A program made the translations under genes and the position numbers. A stretch of 64,000 nt of DNA from Hyparrhenia diplandra (Eukaryota; Streptophyta; Magnoliopsida; Poales; Poaceae): positions 372,001 through 436,000 of the forward strand of contig JADLZK010012646.1 of the NCBI GenBank assembly GCA_015847255.1, given 5' to 3'. Of this stretch, positions 24,255 through 34,902 are shown piece by piece. The notes under the pieces are model-generated. The model saw only the letters and a list, made by a program, of their open reading frames with translations. It was not told the DNA's origin and made no database searches. The first letter of the stretch is position 1. Each line of letters starts with the position of its first letter.

Positions 24255-24620
24255 CTATGCATGCATGTATGTACACGTGTCGTGTCCACATATATACGTG
24301 CAAAACAAGTACTTTGAATTAGCAACAAATTTGATCTGGGAATTATGGATTGTAGTAAGTAACTAATAAGTATTAGCATTATATTATATATCTCTCGTGA
24401 TTGATTATTCTCATATCAAGTTTTTTTAGATTATTAGTATTAGTTAGTGATGAAAAAATGACAGCACTTTTTTGGAGACGAAAGAACTCTATTTTCATGG
24501 AACCGATTTATAATGTTATTCTTCTCTAAAAAAGGAATTCTACTTTGATGCTAAAAATACATACATACATACACTGTTACTAAACTAACACACATGTAAG
24601 GCAGTGCTGAAAAGACGAGG
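24255..24620. other. AT-rich intergenic or intron sequence
   Basis: Holds a short (ACAT)n microsatellite at about 24558-24578. No coding signal. It may be intron 1 of the WNK gene if an exon 1 exists further right. Confidence 0.3.
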
Positions 24621-24634
24621 AAAAGTGAAGTACA

Positions 24635-25005
24635 TACGAACTGAGCCTAGCTCAGTTGGTTAGGTTTCTTGTGGTGCAACCTGCCTATCCAGGTTAAGTC
24701 CTGGATTTATTCTAGGATTTAATGGCATTGTGTTTTCAGTGGTAGACGACGTTCCATCGACAGCGAGGTGCCTGGGGTGACTTCATCAATCTTGAGACAT
24801 GCCGTACAGTCTTTCGAAGGTGCTCATAGGGGTAGGGAGGCGACGTTTTCATTGACAATGAGGCGCCTGTGGTGACTTTGTCAATCTCGAGATGTGCTGG
24901 CACATCTTTCGAAGGTGCTCATAGGGTAGAGTTTGTATGCGTGTATTCATAGGGGTGAATGTGCGTGCGTTTGAGTGTCACGTCTAAACTTGTGTAATTC
25001 ATAAA
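24635..25005 (+). mobile_element. tRNA-derived SINE with internal duplication
   Basis: It begins with a pol III A-box region, GAGCCTAGCTCAGTTGGTTA (24643-24662), followed by a B-box-like CCAGGTTAAGTCC (about 24690-24702). It ends with CATAAAAAAA. The flanks share AAAAGTGAAGTACA (24621-24634 and about 25006-25019), a target duplication. The middle segment, GACGTT...TTTCGAAGGTGCTCATAGGG, occurs twice in tandem (about 24747-24833 and 24842-24925). SINEs are moved by LINE enzymes. Confidence 0.8.
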
Positions 25006-25019
25006 AAAAGTGAAGTACA

Positions 25020-26394
25020 CGATTTCATCCCAAAAGAAGGAAGAAAAGATGAAGCAATGCACCATATCTCTAGGATATGACATGACAACGGCACATCCTT
25101 TCTAAAGCATTCAAAGCATCTTATTATTGGCATCCTGACACATGCATGCAGTGGGAAGACAGAAAGGAAAAATGAAAAACTAAGCGAACGGTTGAGCATA
25201 TCCAAGTTGAAAGTTCAAATACCAATCAAACACCTATTCTGACTACCGCTGGATAAAAAGTTGGCACTGTTTTCTGATTGGAAGTTGAATAATCACACAA
25301 CTTGCAGGCTTCACCATCTCAAAATTAATGATCCACAAGTTGACCATTGTAAAAAGTTCATTATTATTATTATCTTTCTCTACAGCAATAGTTTAGAATT
25401 GTTCATACATGCAAAGATGCCATCTTGTGAATCCTTCTGAGCAACTGATTTTCTTATTAATAAAGTATGTAGGGGTTGTAGATACAAACTGTGCTAGCTG
25501 GTTCTCCCTCTTTGTATTTTTGGGTTTAGGAGCATCTTCAAGATTTTTCAAAATCCATTCTCAATCTTGAATTTTTTTTTTTTTTTTTTTTTTGCAAGAT
25601 TGAAAAAAGCTGCTCTCCAAGAACTCTCAATCTCAGCTTCCAATCTTAACGTACTTGGGTAAATAGGCACAATCGCGCAGAAGTATACGCAGGCTTATCC
25701 ATCGTCTAATTTGGAGGTGAATGAATGTGGGAAAGAATAAGAAGTAGCACAAGGTTCCTACGTTTTTCCTATGAAAATAAACTGGTTTCTATGAAATTGG
25801 TGCACTAATCTTGTGAAATTAATGCATTTTGGAAATATATTTCTCTCCTTGTACTTGTCTTGTCCTCATGATGAGGACTTCCATGTGTGTATTCTTTTAT
25901 TTTATTTGCTTCTATTTCGCACCAACAAAAAAATGATTTGCCAAGTCCAACTATTTATACAAGCATGGGTGTGCTCCCCTAAAACCGGCATTCAAGTGAA
26001 ACGTTAGACTTGATGTATGGCTACTAGCTATAATTCGAACGATGGATTAGTTGAGTCTCATATGTGCCTCAAGTTTAACGCATACAAGCAAATGCTATTA
26101 GTATTTACACTAGTTAAGTCTTCGAGCCTTGAGGCTATTTGAACTTGTAACGGCAAGCGTGTTTTTGGAATAAAAGCAGGGGAACCTTTTGTCTAGAAAA
26201 CGATCTAAAATTATTTCTGGCAATCTTGGCAAACATTTTACCCATCCATGTATTTTTGTCACGTAGACGGTAACCTTATGGTTCTAATGGAATTAATCTT
26301 ATGTCAAGGAGATTTATATTTATTTTTCTATGGATCTTCAAAAGATGTTGAATGAACAAGGACATGCAAGCACTTGGGCTACTAGCTTGTACTA
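25020..26394. other. AT-rich intergenic sequence
   Basis: No supported gene. A run of about 24 T at 25570-25593 sits between two partly complementary arms (CTCAATCTTGAA and GCAAGATTGAAAA), so the region can fold into a hairpin or may be a LINE/SINE tail on the minus strand. Confidence 0.35.
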
Positions 26395-26640
26395 TAGGCG
26401 TGCAACACCTTTGGCGCTAAATCATCAAACGCCGACCTACTAACCTCGGTGTTAGACGATTAAACGCCGAGCTTCGACCAGACATACACGTTAGCACTTA
26501 CGTGGCAAGTTCAGCGTTCAATCATAGGACGCTGAGCCACATATCTCAGCATAGTGTCATTGCACGCCGAGCGTTCGGTCTATTTTCAGAAAAAGTTTCA
26601 TGGCAAGTTCAGCGTTCAATCATAGGGCGCTCGAGCTCCC
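26395..26640. repeat. CGCCGAG-rich dispersed repeat fragment
   Basis: TGGCAAGTTCAGCGTTCAAT, then CATAGG(A/G)CGCT, occurs twice about 99 bp apart (26502 and 26601), among several AACGCCGAG-like words. Similar text is scattered through grass genomes as transposon sequence. Family and ends unclear. Confidence 0.35.
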
Positions 26641-26811
26641 GTACCTGATGTTGTCCATGGAGCCCCTCTAAATTTTATAGCCATTGATAAAGAGGAGGAA
26701 GGAGAAAGAAGAGGAGAAAGGAGAAAGAAGAAAAGAAAGAGAAGAGGGATGAGGAAGAAGCGGAAGATGAGCCCCTCTCACAAGCTCCTGGATCCGCCCA
26801 TGTGGGAGCCA

Positions 26812-27690
26812 CTATTGCAGATTGAGCCAATCCGCGTGATCCTTCTTGGCCCCCTACCTTTTTGGTACAATCAATCATTTGCAGCAGGACTTGTCGGAGA
26901 GGAAACAGTTACGAATAGTAGATGGCCGAGGACAGTTACTCTCATAAGCATCTTAGTTCCGTGTTAATCTACTAGGCAGTGTGGACTGGTGAAGGAACAG
27001 AGTCCAAACTTGATGTTCTATCCACAATTCAAGCAGTTATGTGCTCTTGTTTACAGGAAAGGCCAACCATCTAATATTTTAAGAGTGCTTAATTCTTGGA
27101 CTGCAAGGGGCACGGAAAAGAGCCTGCAATGCAGTTGTCGCCGCCCCGGTCCAACGAGGGTTCACCAGCTAGCCGCCTGCCTCCACCAACTGCTAATCCG
27201 GATGAACTCCCTCGAACGTTGGAACAGGTCCGCAGCAAGCTCTCAGACTATGATTGGTGGGTATGCTCACTTCGGCGACAATGACAGGTGCATTGACGAG
27301 TCTGTCAAGAGCGACGAAGACAGCATGACTGACTGGGATGGAAGGGTGCGCCGGCTTGAGGTGTTCATGTCACAAGGTCGGGAGGAGATGGCAGCATGCC
27401 TGGGTTTCGCCTATGTCAACCAAGCTGAGGTGGCAGCAAACACCGCTACATTCATCAGGGCTAGCTGCCCATGGCGCGGTGACACCACAGATTCAGGCTG
27501 AGCTGCTATCACAGAGACCCCCATCTGACCACCGTGGGTCTGAAGCCTTCTTGGCTGGTCTATGCGAGCTAGGTGACACCAGTGTTCAGTCTACTAGATT
27601 GAAAAAAAAAAATATTTCAGAGGTGGCTGGTGAGACCGGTGGGAAGATTTTCGGCCAAAATTTTCATGTCTTGGTAAATTTTGACTGAAA
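26812..27690 (+). repeat. Dispersed repeat, copy A (coding-like)
   Basis: This matches copy B (48575-50140) and copy C (60904-61327) over long stretches, for example GGACTGCAAGGGGC, TGATGTTCTATCCACAA and GGGAGGAGATGGCAG. One frame is open over about 80 codons and reads like a decayed protein (DWDGRVRRLEVF, REEMAACLGFAYVNQAEVAA). I do not recognise the family; it could be a LINE ORF1-type or gag-type N-terminus. Copy A is the only one that is continuous from the 5' block to the 3' block. Confidence 0.6.
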
Positions 27691-27798
27691 TTTAAAATTT
27701 TGAATGAGTTTTATCTGAATAAAAAGCAAAATTTTTGATAGACAAACTTACTGGAGGTAACCGTTAAGATCAATACGGCGAAAATTCTGGACCCTAGG

Positions 27799-28060
27799 TG
27801 ACACTATCTCTAGCCCTTGGCTTCTTGCGGGGGATTTTAACATGATCTGTTCTGGTGAAGACAAAAGCATTGGTCACCTGAATCGCCACCTCTGCGCTAC
27901 GTTCAATGAGGCTGTGAATGATCTTGGCATCATGGAGTTTCCCCTCCTCGATCACCTCTACACTTGGTCAAACAAAAGAGCAAATTCTACCTTGTCATGA
28001 CAAGATCATGCCTTCGTAAATCCTGAACAATGTTCAGCATTCCCAAACAACCTTAACCAA
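27799..28060 (+). pseudogene. LINE endonuclease fragment
   Basis: The plus frame reads WLLAGDFNMICSGEDKSIG, LCATFNEAVNDLGIMEFPLL and YTWSNKRANSTLS, then a stop, then HAFVNPEQ. GDFN and TWSN are active-site motifs of the APE-type endonuclease of plant L1 elements. It ends without the reverse transcriptase. Confidence 0.75.
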
Positions 28061-28996
28061 GTAAATTACTAGGCACTATCCTGACGCTTCTGTGTGGGTG
28101 CAGAAGGCGTTAGGAACTACATCTCCTCGACGGTCTGTCGATTGTTTCGCTTGGGTTGTTCTTTCGGGGTGACCCAGAAAGAGCGTCTTCAACAGTCTAC
28201 CGAGCAGCATCATGTAGGTCCAGTTAATGGAACAGCTATGTCAGGTTTCGCCTGCCGGCACCTCTCGGAAATGTGTCCTATAGTACTTTGGCATCAAGGT
28301 GGAACATATAGTGTGGGTAAAGTGTAAGAACTCTGCAGAGTATTTTAAACTATTTGAATAGCTGTGCACGGTCGTCAGCAACTTGGATTGGTCCACGGTT
28401 ATAGTTCTTTAAAATAAAATTTGATGAGGGATAATATTCGTCACAAGCACTAATTCAATTGTTTTGAACCGTATAGAGATGGTCAGAGGACCTATTGGCA
28501 GACGGTGATGTTGAACGATGATGTTATGGGTTGTAAGGTTGGAATTTCAAATTCTCTGTTAAAGATACTATCATAAAAGTGTGTAACGTAATAAACTTGA
28601 TTTAAATGCAGCCCAGTGCCAGATGAACCTATTAACTATTCCTTGTTCAATCATGCATATACAATCGGCTTTTGTTATACACTCGAAGACTTGCTATGGA
28701 CAAAATTGTACTCATTCCTATTGCTTGAACTAAATATATTCAGAGTTTCAGGAGGAGCTAGCTCCCGAGGTCCAGTACTTCGCTGTAGGATATGGGAATA
28801 ATGTCGTCGGTTCTTCTTAAGCCTGAAATCCAGTCAGTTGCCTGCGGGTAGATGGGCACTCTGCTTGAATAAAAGGCTTGTGTTTTCATGTAAAAGGCTT
28901 GTGTTTTCATGTTTCTGCTGTATCAAATGTTATATACTAACTTTGTATTTGAAACTGGCAAAATGTTGTTGTGCATACTTGTGTACTGATCATAGC
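28061..28996. other. Unassigned sequence
   Basis: Short ORFs only (77 and 61 codons), none recognised. A duplicated AAGGCTTGTGTTTTCATGT occurs at about 28873-28911. Confidence 0.3.
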
Positions 28997-29235
28997 CACT
29001 ACAACATACGCCTTCTATAGGGGCGGTTCATAAGGTACAGTAGGGGCGGTTTTCGTAACCGCCCCTAACTTACCGTTCCTACAGTGGTTTCACAGTACCG
29101 CCCCTACTGTATGAGCCGCCCCTATAGAAGGCTCCAGAAAACGCATTTTGAAAAATCAAAATAAAATCGCAAAACATTTTTTTTATTCGGGGAAGGACCC
29201 CATTGGCAAGTCGCACATTTTTTCGCGTAAAATCG

Positions 29236-29318
29236 TGTGCTATGCGGCGGGCGGTATTCGAACCCGCGACCTTGTGCTCGCGCGCGACCCCTCCCCACCA
29301 CTGCGCTACACACTTCTT
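29236..29318 (-). other. tRNA-like/SINE-like patch inside the CACTA-type element
   Basis: The minus strand has an A-box-like TAGCGCAGTGG and a B-box-like GGTTCGAATAC about 45 bp apart, with a T-arm-like surround (GCGGGTTCGAATACCGC). There is no complete cloverleaf and no acceptor stem, so I do not call a tRNA gene. Confidence 0.4.
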
Positions 29319-29392
29319 TGTGTCCATAATGCATTCCGCGTCCCCACATATTATAGAAACCCGAGTGTAAATTGACTATTTGAGGCCCTAAA

Positions 29393-29810
29393 CGGTTTTA
29401 AACTAAAAAGTGGTCAACTACAAAGTTTCATAACTTTTTGAGATCTACATTTCATATGTAGGAAGTTTTTCCATCCGAGGTCGTTATTTAAAATTTAATT
29501 TCAAATTTGAGACATTTGAACGCAGTTTTTGCATGACTAGATGATTTCAACCTAAAAAGTGGTCAACTACAAAGTTTCATAACTTTTCGAGATCTACATT
29601 TCATATGTAGGAAGTTTTTCCATCCGAGGTCATTTATGAAATTTGAATTTCAAATTTTGAGACATTTGAACGCAGCTTTTGCATGACTAGATGATTTGAA
29701 GCTAAAAGTGGTCAACTACAAAGTTTCATAACTTTTCGAGATCTACATTTCATATGTAGGAAGTTTTTCCATCCGAGGTCGTTTATGAAAATTTAATTTT
29801 TAGTGCCTCA
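29393..29810. repeat. Tandem repeat, about 2.8 copies of a 149-bp unit
   Basis: Units begin with AAGTGGTCAACTACAAAGTT at 29408, 29557 and 29706, spaced exactly 149 bp, and share GAGATCTACATTTCATATGT and GAAGTTTTTCCATCCGAGGT. Confidence 0.85.
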
Positions 29811-30034
29811 TTTTAAAATTCGGGAACCTTTGTAGGGGCGGTTTGGTGATTGAACTGCCCCGCTATTAGTAGGGGCGGCTCGTAACAAAAACCGCCCCTA
29901 CCGTGGTCACTATAGGGGCGGCTCATAACATGTCCACGAGGGGCGGCTCAGTATCACAGTAGGGGCGCTCAAAACTAAAACCGCCCCTAATGAAAAAAGG
30001 GAGAGCGTTCTCGTAGTAGGCTTATGTAGTAGTG

Positions 30035-30385
30035 TAGGACAAGTACTGGTGCACAACTAGAACGTGGTTATTCTAAGCCTAGGGGGTGACATAGTCAATC
30101 CTATCAGCTAGCATAAGCTACTCTAGAAAGGTATGTAAAGGCATACAAATATTCAAGCGGAAGCATAACTACAGTAAGGATCAAGAGAGGAGGCAAACTC
30201 CCGAGTAGAGATGCAACTATGTATCCCAATAACGGCAGCGTAACCTTCCTTAGTCCCTGTTAGAGCTCCATAAAGGACGATATCCTCCCGATCACGTTGT
30301 TAGGCTCACCACAAAGGCTCCAACCAATCAATGTGGCATGTGACACCTGTCTTGGCGCCATCCATTGTGGAGCTTCTCCAACCTA
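30035..30385. other. Unassigned sequence
   Basis: No gene or repeat identified between the CACTA-type element and the Stowaway MITE. Confidence 0.3.
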
Positions 30386-30727
30386 CTCCCTCCGTCCCGA
30401 ATGAAAGTCGTTTTGGGATGGGCACAATACGCATCAATGAGCTAGGGACAGCGACCTGCATGCGCTCATGCGTCGCGTCTCCTCTCGGCCCTGTTCCTCT
30501 AATTTTCTTTTTTGGCACAAGATTCGTTGTGGAGATGAAGAACCACCTCCACACCGGATTAGATGAGGAAGTATGTTGGATCTGCGCAGAGGATCCCCGC
30601 TAGTGAAGGGAGAAAGTCACGTGGGTGTCTCAGTGATAGACTGCAGGACCTATGGGACTCTAAAACGTCTTTCTTTCCGGGAAAACAACTCAGGCGTAGA
30701 ACGCCTTTCTTTGCGGGACAGAGGGAG
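30386..30727. mobile_element. Stowaway-like MITE
   Basis: Terminal inverted repeats CTCCCTCCGTCCCG and (from the other end) CTCCCTCTGTCCCG, flanked by TA on both sides (30384-30385, 30728-30729). 342 bp and non-coding: the standard Stowaway (Tc1/mariner-derived) form in grasses. Confidence 0.88.
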
Positions 30728-30932
30728 TAGTTACCATCGCTCCACACCAAGCTTGGAGGATCATCAATGTTACCGGTTAGCCACCAAGGGCCTAAGGTTC
30801 CAGCACCCGAGAATACAAAAAGCACTCAGCTCCATACTCAAATCTCAGGCCTATGTATATATTCTCTAGATTGCTCTCAATGCACCAAGCACTAGCCTTG
30901 ATGTGATCACTAAGCTCACAATTCAGCTTAGA

Positions 30933-33900
30933 CATCGTGGCCTCATGCAAAGCTTCTGCCGGCTGCTCGACGACCTGCTCCTTGAGGAGCTGCACCTAAA
31001 TGGCCGCCGCTTCACTTGGTCCAACGGTAGGGACCGGCCTACGCTCGAGCGCCTCGACAGAGCGTTCACCTCGGTTGATTGGGTGCAACAAGATCCGAGG
31101 CACCATCTGCGCTTCCTTTCTTCGGACAGCTCCGACCATGCGCCGATTCTCCTTACCTTCCGCGACCGATCCGTGGGGCCCCCTGGTTCCGCTATGACCC
31201 ATTCTCGGCCAAGGTGGATGGATTCCTCGACGCCGTCGCCGCCGCTTGGGGGCCGCCTATGCCCGACGTCGGCGCTGCCGGTGCCTCGACCTGAAGTTAC
31301 ACGCGCTTGCCGAGGCGCTCAAGCAATGGGCGCGGCCCGCATTTGGTGTGAAGTAGCAGCCTGGAGGTCGCGCGCTGGTCATCTACAAGTTTGATGTGGT
31401 GCGTGAGTCGCGGCGTGCTGTCCCCAAGCTTTAACCGGCTCTACACCGCGACCTCAAGGCGCACTCCCTCGCTCTCACCTCACCGCCCAGACGATGGCAA
31501 GACAGCGCACAAGCACCAGGCACCTCGGCGAGGGCAATGTCTCCACGAGATACTTCCACCTCCGGGCATTCCATCGACGGAAGAACTACATGCTTGCCGT
31601 GCAGCATGGTGGACACATGTTCTGGGAGGAGGAGGCAAAGGAGGACATCATCTATGACTTCTACAACAAACCGCTTGGGGACCCCCTTTCATCCACGCGC
31701 ACCGCATCGACCTTCTCATGTAGCCTGGACCTTCCGCGCAGCCGACCGACCGACCTCGCCCTACGTTCTTGATGGAGGAGGTGGCCAATGCGGTTATGAC
31801 TCCCCTCCCGGCGCGCTCCCGCCCCGATGGCTTTGGGGCGGATTCTTCAAAGCCGTGTCTAGGCCATCATCGGACCGGACGTCATGAACGCCGTGTAGGC
31901 ACCGTGGGACATGGACTTCCGTGACTTCGCCACCTCAACAAGGCGCCATGGTGCTCCCTGCGAAAAAACCGTAACCCGCTTTGGTCTCGCGCTGACACGC
32001 CCCATCGGCCTCGTGCACTCCTTCGGCAAGTTATTCGCCAAATGCTTGGCCATGCATCTTGCACCTCGCATGCCGGAGATCATCAAGGACAACCAAACGA
32101 CATTCATCAAGGGCTGGAGAATACATGAAAACTTTCGGTCCATTCAGGCGATCTGCAGATGGCTTCATGCACATCGCGCCCCCGCCATCCTCCTCAAAGT
32201 TGATCTGGCCAAGGCATTCGATTACGTGTTGTGGCCTTTCCCCGTTGGAGGTCTTGGAGCACTTGGGCTTCCCCCTATTTGGAGAGATTGGATCTCTCGC
32301 CATGTTGGCCTCGGCTAGCACCGTGGTGCTCCTCAATGGCGCGGGGCCGCCGGATTTTCCGCGCGCGGCTTACCTCAAGGCGACCCGCCGTCGCCGTTCC
32401 TCTTCGTCATCGTCATGGAGGTCCTCAATGCCCTCATCGGGAGGCCGACCGTCGCGGCCATTCATGACGTTGCCTGGGACCGCAGCCAAACCGGGGGCCT
32501 CGGCCCACGCCGACGACCTCGTTATCTTCCTCGCAACCTCGATGATCGACTTCGTGTGCATGGGAGCATTCTCGACAGCTTTGTCGGGGCGCCGGGTTTG
32601 CCAACAAACCTCGACAAGTGCTCCGTCACTCCTATCCGTTGCTCCAAGGACCAGGTGGCGGCGGTGCTTGAGTCCTTCCCCTACCGTTCTTTGGACTTCC
32701 CCGCAAGGTACTGGGGGCGCCACTATCTCTCTCCCCGCTACCAAGGCACAAGAGCAGCCCATCATGGACGCGGTGGTGGCGAGGCTGCTAACCCGAAAGC
32801 CGGGATGCTCACCACCGTGGGGAGGGCCACCTTGACTCGAGACCACACCATCGGCCATTCCTATTCACGTGTCCATCCGTTGCTCGCCTAGCCCCGGGCG
32901 GTCGAGAGATCGACAAGGGACGGCGCGCCTCCTTTGGGTAGGCGCGGGGGAGGTGGCCGGCGGGAAGTGCAAAATCACCGGCCCATCGTTTGCTTGCCCA
33001 TAGAGTGTGGCGGTTGGGGCCTTCCGGACCGAAGATTCTAGGGTTCGCCCTAAAATTTGAGATGGCAATGGATGGGCGGACAAGGCCGAATCGACCGTGC
33101 GCGCTCCCGGGGCCCCTGAGCGTCATGGATGCCATGTTCCACGCCGTCTCGTCGTGGTGGGCGATGGCGCCACCGCACACTTCTAGACGGTTGTTGGGCT
33201 GCCGGATGGAGCCATCTCCCTCGACCCCTTGCCTATTCGTAGCGGTCGGCATCCGCGGCGCCACCGCCGATGCGTGACTCTCGGGCCGGCAACCAATGGG
33301 TGCACGCGACATCACCGGGCACATACACGCAGCCGTCCTCATTGAGTTCGCCGAGCTTTGGGCCAAGCTGGAGGGGATCGTGCTTCAGCCGGGAACTCTG
33401 GACCGGTTCGTCTGGAAATGGACGGCGGACAGCGTTTACTCAAGCTCGTCGGCCTACCAGGCGTTCTTCATTGGCTCATCGGGTTTGCCTGGGGGCCAAG
33501 GAGCTTTGGCGTACGGCGGCACCGCCTAAAGTCAAGCTCTTCTTTTGGCTCACCATTCACGGCCGGCTATGGATGGCTGCGCGGCGGATGAGGCACGGCC
33601 TCCCGACCTACGGCAGATTGCGCCTTTGCTCCCGTGAGGTGGAATCCCATGACCACATCTTTGCCTTGTGTGTCTTCACCGAGAGTTGTGGTTCGCCAGG
33701 CGTCTAGCCGGGCGAAGCCGACATCCGTGCCCGATAGCGGAGTCATTGATCGTCGACCGCTGGCCTCACACCGGGATGCAGGTTCCGTGCCCCTTCCACC
33801 GTGGGTTTGGCTCTTTGGTTCCGCTAGTTACGTGGGAGGTGTGGAAAGAGCGGAACCGGCGAACCTTCGACAACATCTCTACCTCGCCGGCGCAACTGCA

Positions 33901-34180
33901 AGAAAGGGTGAAGGTTCAGGCGGAAGAGTGGTGCGTGGCAGGCTTCCGCGTCCTTGCTCCCCTTCTAAGCGCGGTGCAGTAGAGGGACGCCCAGGTCTTC
34001 AAGTCGCAAAACTGGTTTATTAGTTTAGTATAACCTGTATTGCTCCGCCGTTCAAGCCGGCGATATGTGTCAGTGTGGCCACTTGTGTGCGATGGCAGCT
34101 CGCCAAAGCCCGCGGTGGATGTAATTTAAACTCTAATTTCCCTTAATGCAGTACGTGCACAATGCACGCTTTCGAAAAAA
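30933..34180 (+). mobile_element. 5'-truncated L1-type LINE, frameshifted
   Basis: Flanked by a perfect 15-bp target duplication ACAATTCAGCTTAGA (30918-30932 and 34181-34195), with a short poly-A tail. It begins inside the endonuclease (RRFTWSNGRDRPTLERLDRA, then SSDSSDHAPILL, to about 31160). Reverse transcriptase follows at about 31950-32530 (RPIGLVHSFGKLFAKCLA, VDLAKAFDYVLW; catalytic box HADDL at 32506-32520 in place of YADD). The zinc-binding tail domain is at about 33410-33690 (PPKVKLFFWLTIHGRLW, CSREVESHDHIF). Frame changes are frequent. The missing 5' end fits incomplete target-primed reverse transcription. Confidence 0.9.
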
Positions 34181-34195
34181 ACAATTCAGCTTAGA

Positions 34196-34668
34196 TGTAT
34201 CTTCAAATGGCAGCAACTCCCTAGCTTCCACGGTCTCCAACTATCTCTAGCCAACTTCAAAAACAGGGTATAAATAGCCCCAAAGGCTGCTTCTTGCTGT
34301 TGCAAAAGCAGCCCCAACAACTAACTCCTTTTTCACTCAACAGACGGTCCTCTACAGTGTAATTGGTACCACCCGACAGTTTGATGCATATACCAAGCCG
34401 TACATAGCATCTTCTTGTTAAGCAAGCCTCATCACTCAACACCCGGTCCGCTGCATATGATCGTCACTGCCGGACCATCTGGTGCCTTCATCGCCCAGAA
34501 TCCAAACCTTCTGCACAATCGTCCACTACTCGCAATCCCTCCAACGCTGGACTGTCCTTTGAAGTATCTAGAACAGTGACTGCCTTCTTGATTTCAACGA
34601 ACAGACCCAAGATCTTCCGCTGCGTGGAAAATCCCGAGGTACGGACCATCCGTCGTGTGTGTTTCTTA
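34196..34668. other. Unassigned sequence around the LINE insertion
   Basis: Contains GGTATAAATAGCCCC (34267-34281) and several CGGTCC/CGGACCATC words, which suggest old LTR-type promoter sequence. No gene identified. It continues at 34906-35101 beyond the Tourist MITE. Confidence 0.3.
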
Positions 34669-34902
34669 GGCCGTCTCCGATGGTTAGCTATTTGGCTATC
34701 TAGATGTGGCGTGGCAGGGAAAAAAAGTATGAGAGAGAGTAGTCACTAGCTACATGCAAATAGCTAGACTATTTCACGTAGCCCAAGAACATGTGAGATG
34801 AGCATGTGGGTCCAAGAATATAAAATAGTCTTTGCTGTTGTCTCTCACCTCCACGTCAGCCGACTACGTAGCTAGTACTAGCTATTACCATTGCGGACGC
34901 CC
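34669..34902. mobile_element. Tourist-like (PIF/Harbinger) MITE
   Basis: The ends GGCCGTCTCCGATGG and (inverted) GGGCGTCCGCAATGG form imperfect terminal repeats, flanked by TTA on both sides (34666-34668, 34903-34905). 234 bp, no coding. Confidence 0.8.

Larger units (their letters stand above)
28997..30034. mobile_element. Non-autonomous CACTA-type element
   Basis: It starts CACTACAACATACGCC and ends with the inverse of CACTACTACATAAGCC. Both ends carry AGGGGCGGTT/AACCGCCCCT words in direct and inverted orientation, which act as subterminal repeats. The 3-bp flanks are AGC and TAG, so the target duplication is unclear by one base. No transposase. It contains tandem repeats (29393-29810) and a tRNA-like patch (29236-29318). 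Confidence 0.65.

Noticed and set aside
22919..24322. Plus ORFs of 159 and 288 codons over the WNK gene
   Set aside because: They are exact antisense shadows of the kinase exon, with Arg/Val-rich low-complexity translation.
24643..24710. Possible tRNA gene at GAGCCTAGCTCAGTTGG
   Set aside because: No full cloverleaf, and a SINE body, A-rich tail and target duplications follow.
29236..29318. Possible functional tRNA gene
   Set aside because: Only A- and B-box-like words; the acceptor stem does not pair and the patch is inside a transposon.
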